A DNA stretch of 40,898 nt from an uncultured Lachnospiraceae bacterium (GCA_951801955.1 CATOOV010000027.1:1-40898), one strand, 5' to 3'; shown: positions 10,565-18,575, counted from the first letter of the stretch. A program made the numbers and translations. Notes: a model not told the origin generated them from the letters alone.

Positions 10565-10945
10565 TTGTACAGCAAGGAAGAATTGTCACAGGCGGCGAAT
10601 GCTTTGGAATGGTATTTTTTCCAGCATATGGCGGGCTGTGAATTACAAGAAATCGATGATAGGAAGTGGATTCCTTGTGATATCAGTAAAGGTATGGGAC
10701 AAGAGAATGGAATCAAAGATTCAAAAGAAGTATTGGTAGTATCCATATCTTACTTGGAAAAACTCGGCTTTCACCCGATTTTCTCACAGTTACCATCCAA
10801 AGGCACGAGATATACAGAAGAATGGCTGCTTGCCAGGAACGGAGATGATGCCAACTGGAAAGTGGCAGGTTTTTTGGGGGTGGGTAGGAAGGTGAAAAGG
10901 GAGCAGAAAAAGATTGTTGTAAACAGAGGGAGTGGGTATGATTGA
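10565..10945 (+). CDS. uncharacterised protein, probably the 3' part of a frameshifted gene
   Basis: An open frame of 126 codons from a TTG at 10565; the same frame is open back to 10478 and reads ...TFATVHINHIHVRLNGFQLYSKEEL. There is no ATG and no good ribosome binding site near 10565. The best reading is a fusion with the frame starting at 10351, giving a protein of about 195-200 residues with one membrane segment and a C-terminal soluble domain rich in charged residues. No family is recognised. The stop overlaps the start of the next small ORF (10938), so the genes are coupled. Confidence 0.5.
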   Translation: MYSKEELSQAANALEWYFFQHMAGCELQEIDDRKWIPCDISKGMGQENGIKDSKEVLVVSISYLEKLGFHPIFSQLPSKGTRYTEEWLLARNGDDANWKVAGFLGVGRKVKREQKKIVVNRGSGYD

Positions 10946-11063
10946 TTTTGGCATATTTATAACGTTAAGTGTTACGATATTAGGTATTTATTTTCCAATC
11001 TTTATTGATCTGAAAAAAGATATTGATGATATAAAAGAAATAAAAGAACCATCAAAAAAATAA
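10938..11063 (+). CDS. small single-span membrane protein
   Basis: A 41-residue ORF. Residues 1-22 are hydrophobic (MIDFGIFITLSVTILGIYF...), followed by a charged tail rich in Lys, Asp and Glu that ends KEPSKK. It starts eight bases inside the preceding gene, which supports translational coupling. Function unknown; size and layout resemble holin-like or regulatory microproteins, but nothing specific can be claimed. Confidence 0.5.
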   Translation: MIDFGIFITLSVTILGIYFPIFIDLKKDIDDIKEIKEPSKK

Positions 11064-11092
11064 AAAAGAAATTAGAGAACAGGAAGAAATAT

Positions 11093-11571
11093 ATGATTTT
11101 AGTACATATTTTTTTTGTTTCTTATGTTATTGTTTCTGTTAGTTCTTTATCTGTTACCTCAAATTATTAATGGAGTTCAAAATATAAGGTTAGTCACATT
11201 ATCAGATGTAAGAGATGGATTGGGTAAGCTATTACCATTTAAAAAAGGATATTTTGATAATGATAATTTCACTTTTTCTTTCATTACAGAAAGCATTTTA
11301 GCAATACTTGTGTTAATCATTTTTTGGGGGGGGTACATATGAAGCCTTGGAAGATGGGCATGTGAGTTCTTTATCAGCTAGAATCATAATTTTTACAATA
11401 TCCACAGTGTTTTTGGTTATGGGATTCATTTGGGCGAATAATTTTATTTCGTTATTTTTAGTACGCTGTATTATACATTTCTTTCCGTTATTTTCTATCG
11501 TTTCCAATATTATAATTTATATTGTAATATTTCTAGTAATAATGCTGTTCTTTTGGAGTATGGATAAGTAA
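11093..11571 (+). pseudogene. multi-span membrane protein gene, frame broken at T8 and G8 tracts
   Basis: Three consecutive frames rebuild one protein of about 158 residues. The ATG at 11093 has AGGAAG upstream and reads MILVHIF. Removing one T from the T8 run (about 11109-11116) continues into FLMLLFLLVLYLLPQIINGV. Removing one G from the G8 run (about 11327-11335) joins WGGTYEALEDGHVSS, which reads to TAA at 11569-11571. The joined product has about four or five membrane segments. The two breaks at homopolymers mean either phase-variable expression, a pseudogene or sequencing error. No family is recognised. It is the last gene of the LytTR-linked cluster. Confidence 0.5.
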
Positions 11572-11576
11572 TATTA

Positions 11577-11762
11577 ATGCATACTGCAGTATACAAGATA
11601 ATGGGGCTGTTTAAAATAAAGTGCCAGTTTCGAAAATGGGGGTGTTTAGGCATCCTCATTTTATGGTTTGGCGCAGTATGTTGCTTTGCAATTGTGTTTG
11701 GCGCGCCAAAGTGTACAAGGTGCCCGATCTTCCAAATAATAAGAAACACAGTTTGCAACTGA
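11577..11762 (+). CDS. doubtful small ORF
   Basis: A 61-codon frame with a hydrophobic centre (WGCLGILILWFGAVCCFAIV) and several cysteines but no ribosome binding site. The DNA contains inverted repeats (TTTGGCGC...GCGCCAAA), so the hydrophobic frame may be chance. Listed because it fills the gap between the accessory cluster and the biotin promoter. Confidence 0.15.
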   Translation: MHTAVYKIMGLFKIKCQFRKWGCLGILILWFGAVCCFAIVFGAPKCTRCPIFQIIRNTVCN

Positions 11763-11810
11763 ATCTTGTCAAAGACTCTCTCGTGAGCCTGGAGAGTCTG
11801 AACGACTCAA

Positions 11811-11841
11811 TTGTAAACCAAATAAAACTTAAAGTTGACAA
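11811..11841 (+). promoter_or_regulatory. BirA-type biotin operator
   Basis: TTGTAAAC (11811-11818) and GTTGACAA (11834-11841) are inverted half-sites with a 15-base gap, matching the TTGTAAACC...GGTTTACAA form of BirA operators. The right half overlaps the -35 box of the promoter for bioY and bioB, so biotinyl-AMP-loaded BirA would block RNA polymerase. BirA itself is not in the window. Confidence 0.85.
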
Positions 11842-11863
11842 TCATGCTTTCTTCCTGTATAGT
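11835..11863 (+). promoter_or_regulatory. promoter of the biotin operon
   Basis: TTGACA (11835-11840), 17-base spacer, TATAGT (11858-11863). The -35 box is embedded in the BirA-type operator. The untranslated leader to bioY is about 100 bases. Confidence 0.85.
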
Positions 11864-11973
11864 ATACCCAAGGGCACCTCATTATGGTCATTTGGTTGTG
11901 TCATAAGGTATGGATAGACAGCCTGGAGAAATAAGATAAAAGGCAGGATTACAAAAGATTTAGGAGGAAAAAG

Positions 11974-12546
11974 ATGGAAAAGAAATTTACAGTAAAAGAA
12001 ATCGTATGTGGGGGAATGTTTACTGCGCTTGTGGCGGCAGGCGCCTTTATACAGGTTCCGGTTCCCGGAATGGATTATTTTACCCTGCAGTTTTTATTTG
12101 TACTGCTGGCGGGAATGATTCTTGGGTATAAAATGGGGGCGGTTAGTGTAGGGGTGTATGTATTGCTGGGACTCTGCGGGCTGCCTATTTTTGCGGCAGG
12201 AGGGGGGATTGCCTACATCTTTCGTCCAAGTTTTGGTTATCTTTTGGGTTTTGTTTTAGCAGCGTTTGTGACAGGATTGGTTGTGGATAAGTCTGGAATC
12301 AAAGGTTACGCAAAATATTTGACGGCGGCATTTGGAGGTTTTGTCGTGACTTATGCGATTGGTTTGGTTTACAAATATATGATGCTGAACTTCTATGTAG
12401 GAGAGAAGACAGCGTTTGCAATGGTGCTTGCAGATTGTTTTCCGCTGGATATGCCTGGTGATATCGTGCTCTGCTTTTTGTCTTCAGCGCTTGCAGTGCG
12501 CCTGGTGCCCGCATCCAGAAGTATTCTGGGAACCATCGCAGAGTAA
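11974..12546 (+). CDS. bioY: biotin transporter BioY (ECF S component)
   Basis: Substrate-binding membrane protein for biotin uptake, which works with a shared ECF energizing module or alone. The 190-residue product has about six membrane segments and BioY features: GMFTALVAAGAFIQVPVP at the N terminus, VYVLLGLCGLPIFAAGGG in the middle, and FPLDMPGDIVLCFL near the C terminus. The ribosome binding site TTAGGAGGAA precedes the ATG. It is the first gene behind the BirA-regulated promoter and is followed by bioB, combining import with the last synthesis step. Confidence 0.95.
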   Translation: MEKKFTVKEIVCGGMFTALVAAGAFIQVPVPGMDYFTLQFLFVLLAGMILGYKMGAVSVGVYVLLGLCGLPIFAAGGGIAYIFRPSFGYLLGFVLAAFVTGLVVDKSGIKGYAKYLTAAFGGFVVTYAIGLVYKYMMLNFYVGEKTAFAMVLADCFPLDMPGDIVLCFLSSALAVRLVPASRSILGTIAE

Positions 12547-12579
12547 ACAGTACCATTGGAAGCAGAAATGGAGGACTAT

Positions 12580-13554
12580 ATGCAACAGCAATTAAAGAGC
12601 CTGAAACAGAAAGTTTTGGAGGGTGGAAAAATTAGTAAGGAGGAAGCACTTGGTCTGGCAGAAATGCCGCTAGAGGAGCTGTGCCCTGCAGCAGATGAGA
12701 TACGAAAGGCATTCTGTGGCAGCAGCTTTGATTTATGTACGATTATCAATGGAAAGAGCGGGAAATGTTCAGAAAACTGCAAATATTGTGCCCAATCTTC
12801 TTTTTATAGAACCAATGTGGAGAGTTATCCATTGTTGGGGACAGAGGAGTTGGTCAGGCAGGCGCAGTATAATAGTGAACGGGGGGTTCCCAGATATTCC
12901 ATTGTTACTTCTGGAAAGAAATTAAGCAGTAAGGAAGTGGAGCAGGTATGTGAAAGTATTCGAGCAATCAAAGAGAAGGTGGATATCTCTGTGTGCGTGT
13001 CTTTTGGGCTTTTGGAGGAAGCAGAGTTTCAGAAGGTAAAAGAGGCAGGTGCTGCGCGGGTACATAATAACTTGGAAGCATCGGAAAGGTATTTTCCAAA
13101 GGTCTGTACAACCCATACCCAGAAAGACAAGATTGGGGCGCTGAATGCTGCAAAGAATGTGGGGCTGAGTATCTGCAGCGGTGGTATTATGGGGCTGGGG
13201 GAAACCATGGAAGACCGAATTGACTTGGCGATTAGCCTTCGGGAGTTAGGGGTAAATTCCGTTCCAGTCAATCTGTTGAATCCAATTCCAGGAACGCCTT
13301 ATGAACACAATCCCAGGTTGACAGAGGATGATATGAGAAGGATTGTGGCAGTTTTCCGGTTTATTTTGCCAGAGGCATTTATTCGGCTTGCCGGGGGCAG
13401 GGGATTGATGGAAGACCAGGGCAGAAAATGTTTCCAGTCAGGCGCTAACGCAGCAATTACAGGGGATATGCTGACTACGGCAGGAATCACGATTCAACGC
13501 GATCTGCAAATGCTCCAGGAATTGGGGTACCAGGTGGCAAGGGACTGTGAGTAA
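12580..13554 (+). CDS. bioB: biotin synthase
   Basis: Radical SAM enzyme that inserts sulfur into dethiobiotin to make biotin. The 324-residue product has the CxxxCxxC cluster motif at C63, C67 and C70 (GKCSENCKYCAQ). It also has the conserved RVHNNLEAS-like segment and the C-terminal SGANAAITGDMLTT motif of the second cluster region. I place the start at 12580 because GGAGG at 12570-12574 precedes it by five bases. In-frame ATG 12568 and TTG 12556 are alternatives that lengthen the N terminus by 4 to 8 residues. It lies close behind bioY. Confidence 0.95.
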   Translation: MQQQLKSLKQKVLEGGKISKEEALGLAEMPLEELCPAADEIRKAFCGSSFDLCTIINGKSGKCSENCKYCAQSSFYRTNVESYPLLGTEELVRQAQYNSERGVPRYSIVTSGKKLSSKEVEQVCESIRAIKEKVDISVCVSFGLLEEAEFQKVKEAGAARVHNNLEASERYFPKVCTTHTQKDKIGALNAAKNVGLSICSGGIMGLGETMEDRIDLAISLRELGVNSVPVNLLNPIPGTPYEHNPRLTEDDMRRIVAVFRFILPEAFIRLAGGRGLMEDQGRKCFQSGANAAITGDMLTTAGITIQRDLQMLQELGYQVARDCE

Positions 13555-13589
13555 AATATAAGGGTCACAGGGGTGTGGATTTGTTCTTG

Positions 13590-13626
13590 TCAGGGAAGCT
13601 TCCCCGCACCCTGCAGCAAGAACGCC
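13590..13626. repeat. second copy of the TCAGGGA...AAGAACGCC repeat
   Basis: TCAGGGAAGCTTCC followed by a GCAGCAAGAACGCC end matches 7328-7365 closely, but here the right arm of the palindrome is missing. It lies in the 159-bp gap between bioB and bioD, where no terminator is visible. Confidence 0.5.
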
Positions 13627-13713
13627 CTCATAGGCAGGTTTTTGGGAAGAAATTTTAATGATTCCATCACGATAACATATTGATACCAGGGAAGGGAATA
13701 AGGTGATTTATTT

Positions 13714-14403
13714 GTGGCGAAAGGGATATTTATAACTGGCACAGGGACAGACATAGGGAAAACTTACGTAACGGCGCTGTTGGTAAAAAAATATAATGAA
13801 ACAGGGATAAGGACGGCTTATTATAAGGCGGCTGTCAGTGGAAACCGACAAGGAAGCAATGGGCTTTTGCCGGGGGATGCAGTATATGTGAAGGGAATCG
13901 CCGGGATCTTACAGCCGGTAGATACTATGGTTCCCTATATATACGAGCATGCCGTCTCGCCGCATTTGGCGGCAAGGCGGGAAGGCAATCCAGTGGAACT
14001 TTCTGTCGTCCGCCAGGGGTATGAGGCTCTGTGCCAGGAATATGACCATATTATTATGGAAGGAAGCGGAGGAATTTTGTGCCCTCTGCGCTGGGATGAA
14101 AAAAAAGAACTTTGGCTGGAGGATGTGATTCAGGAACTTGAGTTGCCTTGTCTTGTGGTGGCAGATGCAGGGCTGGGGACGATCAATGCAACTCTGCTTA
14201 CCCTGGAATACCTGAAAATGAAGAAAATTGTAGTAAAAGGGGTAATTCTCAATCATTTCCATCCAGCAGATGAGATGGAACAGGATAATCGCAGGATGAT
14301 AGAGTACAAAGGGGGAGTCCCTGTGGTTGCCTGTGTACCAGAAGGAGCCAAAGACATTCGGATGGATGCAGATCTATTTGAGAAGGATGAGGTAAAACTT
14401 TGA
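13714..14403 (+). CDS. bioD: dethiobiotin synthetase
   Basis: ATP-dependent carboxylase that closes the ureido ring of dethiobiotin from diaminopelargonate, the step before BioB. The 229-residue product has the P-loop GTGTDIGKT at residues 9-17, the substrate lysine region YKAAVSG, and the EGSGGILCP motif. The GTG start at 13714 has AAGGTGAT upstream at 13700-13707. The gap to bioB carries a dispersed repeat, but orientation and function suggest the same regulon. bioA and bioF are not present, so the strain may take up precursors or encode these genes elsewhere. Confidence 0.95.
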   Translation: MAKGIFITGTGTDIGKTYVTALLVKKYNETGIRTAYYKAAVSGNRQGSNGLLPGDAVYVKGIAGILQPVDTMVPYIYEHAVSPHLAARREGNPVELSVVRQGYEALCQEYDHIIMEGSGGILCPLRWDEKKELWLEDVIQELELPCLVVADAGLGTINATLLTLEYLKMKKIVVKGVILNHFHPADEMEQDNRRMIEYKGGVPVVACVPEGAKDIRMDADLFEKDEVKL

Positions 14404-14410
14404 GGTTCAA

Positions 14411-14427
14411 GAACGCCATCGGCGTTC
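14411..14427. repeat. third GAACGCC palindrome
   Basis: GAACGCC-ATC-GGCGTTC, a 7-bp perfect stem, eight bases after the bioD stop. It is related to the palindromes at 7356-7378 and 13618-13626. There is no T-run, so it is not a terminator by itself. Confidence 0.5.
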
Positions 14428-14549
14428 CCGCCGAGGGAGGCAGACCAGCTTTCTGAATCGAGTAGAGAAGATTTATCTTCCCTTACTCGCGCGCCGGGCA
14501 TCCGTCAGCTTGCTGGCATTTTTCTTTCATTTGGGTGCCCGTGTGCATA

Positions 14550-14591
14550 AAAACAAATACCCCCGCAGCAAGCTGTGAGGGTATTTGTTTT
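14550..14591. terminator. bidirectional terminator between bioD and the FliD-like gene
   Basis: AAAACAAATACCC (14550-14562) pairs exactly with GGGTATTTGTTTT (14579-14591). A-run on the left and T-run on the right let it end transcription from both sides. The right arm overlaps the stop codon of the convergent minus-strand gene. Confidence 0.9.
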
Positions 14592-15888
14592 AACAATATT
14601 CATCCATCATCATTCCTGAATAAATCGAAGTGACATAAGGTGTCGCAAAGGTTTTACCAGGATTCTTATAAGTAACAAGAACTTTATCCACATACCGCAT
14701 AGGGTCTAAGGAAGCATTGTTTGCTTTTACATTGAGCAGATTCTTAAAATCATTCAGTACAGAAAGCCGTTCCTCATAGTTCTCAGCGGAAACCACTTCT
14801 GTAAGCATGTCTTTATCAATGGTAATTTCGCCATTGTCTTCCACCATAAGCCCAAGGTTTCCAAGGCTCTTCTCATAAGCAAACGCAGCGCCGCTCATAT
14901 CTCGGTAGAGCATAACGCTCTGCTGTTGGGAAGCAGAATATTTGCTTGCAGTCTGTAAGATGGAATTATAGGAATCTACCAATGTCTGAATATTTTCTGC
15001 CATGGCATCTGCGTTGGTCTTAAAACCAATCACAGCCGGATTGTCTTTGGAACTGGTTCCATGTAATTTCAGCTCAAAGTTGTTATCCAGCATAAACTCA
15101 TTTGAGTATGCCATATGTTCATGCCCATTGAGCAGGAAAACGGCATTGTGCGCTTCCTGTGTCACATGGTCGATGCCCAATGTGTCAATTGCCGCCATGG
15201 AATTGTGATTTCCCTGGGGCGAAACGGAAAACAGAAAAACCTCATTTGTACCGATGCCAGTAGAGGCGGATTCAATCTGCAGGGCGCTGTGCCCGTCTGC
15301 AGTTTCCGCAATTGATGCATTCAAACCAATATCTGCATTGGTAATCAGTCCAGCAAGTTTGCTCTGGATTGAATAATTCGTGTCCTCCGAATTAACAGTA
15401 AATTGAAATTCATAAGCGGAAGCATTGTTCTCAAGATCAAAGGAATAGGAACCAGGTCTGAGATTCAAACGGTTCTTATCCAAAAAGTTTCCTTGATTAA
15501 TCTGAGAAGTAGCAAGCTGTTTCACTTCTACAAAAAAGTTATCTGAATTGTCAGAAGTTTTATTGTCCCCCACATATTTAGCGGATACTACGTCTTCTTG
15601 GGAAGAAAACGCCAATTTTTTCTGAAAGGCATTTCCGATCCCTTCCTCTGCATCAGTTAAAGAAGCAACCACATTTTTGATCATGCGGGCGCTTTCCTTA
15701 ATATCAATGGCAAATTTCTGTACATCTGTTGAATGTCTGATCTTATACAGAGGCGAATCCTTGTTGATCTTTACAATATTATTGTAAATATTCCGCAGTT
15801 CGCTTTTTTTATGTGAATCATAACGGGAAGTCGATTGTTTCGCATAAGTGCTTAGATAATAATTATAAGCAGTATCAATCGCCGCCAT
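14590..15888 (-). CDS. FliD-like flagellar capping protein homologue
   Basis: A 432-residue protein with the layout of flagellar hook-associated protein 2. It has an N-terminal helical segment, a central beta-rich part (FFVEVKQLATSQINQGNFL, then SYSFDLEN), an LNGHEHMAYSNEFMLD segment equivalent to the FliD INGxxxxxxSNxxxD motif, and C-terminal helices with NIQTLVDSYNSIL. The start at 15888 (MAAIDTAYNYY) is chosen because AAAGGAGGGG precedes it; a longer frame to 15927 lacks a site. It is a lone minus-strand gene, not in a flagellar operon, with a sigma-28-like promoter upstream. It may cap filaments or be an exported surface protein. Confidence 0.75.
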   Translation of the reverse strand: MAAIDTAYNYYLSTYAKQSTSRYDSHKKSELRNIYNNIVKINKDSPLYKIRHSTDVQKFAIDIKESARMIKNVVASLTDAEEGIGNAFQKKLAFSSQEDVVSAKYVGDNKTSDNSDNFFVEVKQLATSQINQGNFLDKNRLNLRPGSYSFDLENNASAYEFQFTVNSEDTNYSIQSKLAGLITNADIGLNASIAETADGHSALQIESASTGIGTNEVFLFSVSPQGNHNSMAAIDTLGIDHVTQEAHNAVFLLNGHEHMAYSNEFMLDNNFELKLHGTSSKDNPAVIGFKTNADAMAENIQTLVDSYNSILQTASKYSASQQQSVMLYRDMSGAAFAYEKSLGNLGLMVEDNGEITIDKDMLTEVVSAENYEERLSVLNDFKNLLNVKANNASLDPMRYVDKVLVTYKNPGKTFATPYVTSIYSGMMMDEYC

Positions 15889-15959
15889 GAAATCCCCTCC
15901 TTTCATCCTTGAAATCGTGCAGTGCACGGGGGCTTAACACTCCATGTGATTTAACACGT

Positions 15960-15987
15960 ATATCGGATAGTTCTGGTACTTTCTTAA
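15960..15987 (-). promoter_or_regulatory. sigma-28 (SigD)-like promoter
   Basis: Read on the minus strand: TTAA (15984-15987), 16 bases, then TCCGATAT (15960-15967). This is one mismatch from the SigD -10 GCCGATAT, and the -35 is close to TAAA. It lies about 70 bases upstream of the FliD-like start at 15888. The second FliD-like gene has the same type of site at 24531-24558. Confidence 0.5.
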
Positions 15988-16064
15988 CAGTTAGTTTTAG
16001 AAAATTAATCCAAAATGAATGATTATACCTTTTGGGCGTTTATTTGGAAATGCCATAATTAAGA

Positions 16065-16172
16065 ACAAAAGTGCGTATCACGTACTTCCGTGACCACCTT
16101 CTTTTGCTAACGCATCTTATGTTCCGCGCCGAGCAGGGTCACGAAGTGACACGTTCCATTTGTGCGCATATT
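16065..16172 (-). repeat. diverged inverted copy of the structured repeat
   Basis: Read on the minus strand it shares GCGCGGAACATAAGATGCG, the TTAGCAAAAGAA core and the ACGCACTTTTGTTCT end with the units at 6861-7323. Two regions are replaced by other self-complementary sequence (GTCAC-TTC-GTGAC, and GGTCACGGAAGTACGTGAT). Replacement of one stem by another hints that pairing rather than sequence is preserved. Confidence 0.7.
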
Positions 16173-16201
16173 TATTTTATCCTACTAGATTAAGAAAAGT
16201 G

Positions 16202-16230
16202 TTGACGGCACAACGGGATTGTGCTATGCT
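16202..16230 (+). promoter_or_regulatory. promoter of rpmG-secE-nusG-rplKA
   Basis: TTGACG (16202-16207), 17-base spacer, TATGCT (16225-16230). A T10 run (16251-16260) lies in the leader before rpmG. Confidence 0.85.
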
Positions 16231-16296
16231 AGACTAGCGATGGAAGTAGGTTTTTTTTTTATGCCTAAAATTAGAGATTAAGTGGAGGTGGAAGTT

Positions 16297-16446
16297 GTGC
16301 GCACTAGAATAACTTTGGCATGTACGGAATGTAAACAGCGTAATTACAATATGACAAAAGATAAAAAAGCTCATCCGGACAGAATGGAGACGAAGAAGTA
16401 TTGCAGATTCTGTAAGAGACACACATTACACAAAGAAACCAAGTAG
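16297..16446 (+). CDS. rpmG: ribosomal protein L33
   Basis: A 49-residue protein of the large ribosomal subunit, too short for many gene finders. The zinc-binding form is indicated by two CxxC pairs: CTEC near residues 8-11 and CRFC near 36-39. The GTG start at 16297 has GTGGAGGTGG upstream. The order rpmG-secE-nusG-rplK-rplA is the usual Firmicutes arrangement. Confidence 0.95.
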   Translation: MRTRITLACTECKQRNYNMTKDKKAHPDRMETKKYCRFCKRHTLHKETK

Positions 16447-16534
16447 CAAGCGTGAGCAAAGGAAGTGAAAGTCTGAACAGATATTCACCCATCCTTGGTT
16501 TTTGGGCGCTGTGAATGTGCCAGAGGAGGTAAAA

Positions 16535-16741
16535 ATGGGAGAAACCAATACAGAAAAAACTCAAAAAGTGAGCTGGTTTTCCGGTCTTAAGGCTGAGTTT
16601 GATAAAATTATTTGGCCAGACAAAAAATCACTTACCAGGCAGACAGCGGCAGTTGTTGCTGTTTCCATTATCTTGGGTCTTATTATTGCCGTATTAGATG
16701 TGCTTATTAAGTACGGCGTAGATACCCTGGTGAATTTATAG
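16535..16741 (+). CDS. secE: protein translocase subunit SecE
   Basis: Single-span SecE of the SecYEG channel, 68 residues. A charged N-terminal part with the conserved FDKIIWPDKKSLTRQT segment is followed by one membrane helix (VVAVSIILGLIIAVLDVLI). The ATG at 16535 is chosen because GAGGAGGT lies five bases upstream; the longer open frame from 16502 has no site. It is 16 bases from nusG. Confidence 0.95.
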   Translation: MGETNTEKTQKVSWFSGLKAEFDKIIWPDKKSLTRQTAAVVAVSIILGLIIAVLDVLIKYGVDTLVNL

Positions 16742-16757
16742 GAGGCATAGGTGATTT

Positions 16758-17273
16758 ATGGCAGAGGCAAACTGGTATGTTGTTCATACCTATTCCGGTT
16801 ATGAAAATAAAGTCAAGGAGAACATAGAAAAGACAATTGAAAATCGGCACCTGGAGGACCAGATCCTGGAGGTAAGGGTTCCGATGCAGAGCGTCATGGA
16901 AATGAAAAACGGTGTAAAAAAGACAGTTGAAAAGAAAATGTTTCCAGGCTATGTTCTTATTAATATGGTTATGAATGATGATATATGGTATGTGGTTAGA
17001 AATACCAGAGGTGTTACCGGGTTTGTAGGTCCGGGATCCAAGCCCGTACCGCTCACTGAAGCTGAAATGAGACCATTGGGTATTCAGGTTGACAGTGTGG
17101 TTGTGGATTTTGAAGAAGGTGACTCTATCCGGGTAATCGGTGGCGTATGGAAAGACACTGTGGGGATTATCCAGTCTATGAATCACAGTAAGCAGATGGT
17201 TACAATCAACGTTGACTTGTTCGGTCGTGAAACACCGGTAGAAATAAGTTTCACAGATATTAGAAAATTATAA
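16758..17273 (+). CDS. nusG: transcription elongation/termination factor NusG
   Basis: NusG (171 residues) binds the RNA polymerase clamp and influences elongation, pausing and rho action. The NGN domain starts NWYVVHTYSGYENKV and includes FPGYVLI and RNTRGVTGFVG. A C-terminal KOW domain contains GDSIRVIGGVWKDTVGII. The ribosome binding site AGGAGGC is the end of secE's tail. It lies in its usual place between secE and rplK. Confidence 0.97.
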   Translation: MAEANWYVVHTYSGYENKVKENIEKTIENRHLEDQILEVRVPMQSVMEMKNGVKKTVEKKMFPGYVLINMVMNDDIWYVVRNTRGVTGFVGPGSKPVPLTEAEMRPLGIQVDSVVVDFEEGDSIRVIGGVWKDTVGIIQSMNHSKQMVTINVDLFGRETPVEISFTDIRKL

Positions 17274-17392
17274 TATCTTTCCGTTTACGGCTTGGCGTTG
17301 AAAGCAGCAGGCAAGTGAATGGGAATAGAAGATGCATATTGCTGCAGGATTTTTACAAAACTGCGGACAAGTATTAAAGGAGGATTTTCCAA

Positions 17393-17818
17393 ATGGCAAA
17401 AAAAGTAGAAGGATATATCAAATTACAAATCCCTGCTGGAAAGGCTACACCTGCACCACCAGTTGGTCCTGCACTTGGACAGCATGGTGTAAATATCGTT
17501 GAGTTTACAAAGCAGTTTAATGCAAGAACTGCTGACCAGGGAGACTTAATCATTCCAGTAGTGATTACCGTATATACAGACAGAAGCTTCAGCTTCGTAA
17601 CAAAGACCCCGCCTGCTCCTGTATTAATTAAGAAAGCATGCAATATTAAATCTGGTTCTGCAGTTCCGAACAAAACAAAGGTCGCAACTATTTCCAAAGC
17701 AAAGGTTCAGGAAATCGCAGAATTGAAAATGCCGGATTTGAACGCTAGTTCCCTGGAAGCAGCAATGAGTATGATTGCAGGAACGGCAAGAAGTATGGGC
17801 GTAAAAGTCGAAGAATAA
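17393..17818 (+). CDS. rplK: ribosomal protein L11
   Basis: L11 (141 residues) forms the GTPase-associated centre with 23S rRNA. The N-terminal domain ([21 protein letters not shown]) and the RNA-binding C-terminal domain ending in [13 protein letters not shown] are typical and full length. AAAGGAGGA precedes the ATG. It is cotranscribed with rplA, 56 bp downstream. Confidence 0.98.
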   Translation: MAKKVEGYIKLQIPAGKATPAPPVGPALGQHGVNIVEFTKQFNARTADQGDLIIPVVITVYTDRSFSFVTKTPPAPVLIKKACNIKSGSAVPNKTKVATISKAKVQEIAELKMPDLNASSLEAAMSMIAGTARSMGVKVEE

Positions 17819-17874
17819 ACTTGCTTAATCGTGGGAGGGAATACTCTCGATATTACCACTAGGAGGTTATTAGA

Positions 17875-18567
17875 ATGAAACGAGGAAAGAAATATGTAGA
17901 AGCTGCAAAAGCTATTGACAGAACTGTGCAGTATGATACAACAGAGGCAATCAGCCTGGTGAAAAAGACAGCGGTTGCCAAATTTGATGAAACAATCGAG
18001 GCTCATATCAGAACTGGCTGCGACGGACGTCATGCAGAACAGCAGATCCGTGGAGCGGTAGTATTACCCCATGGAACAGGTAAAACGGTTAAGGTTCTGG
18101 TTTTTGCAAAAGGTGACAAGGTAGATGAGGCATTGGCAGCAGGCGCTGACCATGTAGGCGGTGAGGAACTGATCCCGAAGATCCAGAATGATGGATGGCT
18201 GGATTTTGACGTTGTAGTTGCCACTCCCGATATGATGGGTGTGGTTGGACGTTTGGGACGTGTACTTGGACCGAAAGGCTTAATGCCAAACCCAAAAGCA
18301 GGAACCGTAACGATGGATGTTACCAAGGCTGTGAATGACATTAAGGCTGGTAAGATTGAGTATCGTTTAGATAAAACAAATATTATCCATGTGCCAATTG
18401 GAAAAGCATCTTTTACAGAAGAACAATTAGCGGACAACTTCCAGACCCTTATGGATGCCATCATAAAAGCAAAACCAGCCGCGTTGAAGGGACAGTATTT
18501 GAAGAGTGTTACATTGGCTCCTACTATGGGACCAGGTGTAAAACTCAATACGGCTAAATTTGTTTAA
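17875..18567 (+). CDS. rplA: ribosomal protein L1
   Basis: L1 (230 residues) forms the mobile stalk at the E site and in many bacteria represses its own operon. Signature [16 protein letters not shown] is present. The 56-bp rplK-rplA gap with GTGGGAGGG and ACTAGGAGG resembles the usual Firmicutes spacer, in which an L1 binding site can occur. It is followed by a separate promoter for rplJ-rplL. Confidence 0.98.
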   Translation: MKRGKKYVEAAKAIDRTVQYDTTEAISLVKKTAVAKFDETIEAHIRTGCDGRHAEQQIRGAVVLPHGTGKTVKVLVFAKGDKVDEALAAGADHVGGEELIPKIQNDGWLDFDVVVATPDMMGVVGRLGRVLGPKGLMPNPKAGTVTMDVTKAVNDIKAGKIEYRLDKTNIIHVPIGKASFTEEQLADNFQTLMDAIIKAKPAALKGQYLKSVTLAPTMGPGVKLNTAKFV

Positions 18568-18575
18568 GTTTAGTG

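Noticed and set aside
14411-14427. Terminator of bioD
   Set aside because: The stem is only 7 bp and has no T-run; the long AAAACAAATACCC stem at 14550-14591 is the real candidate.
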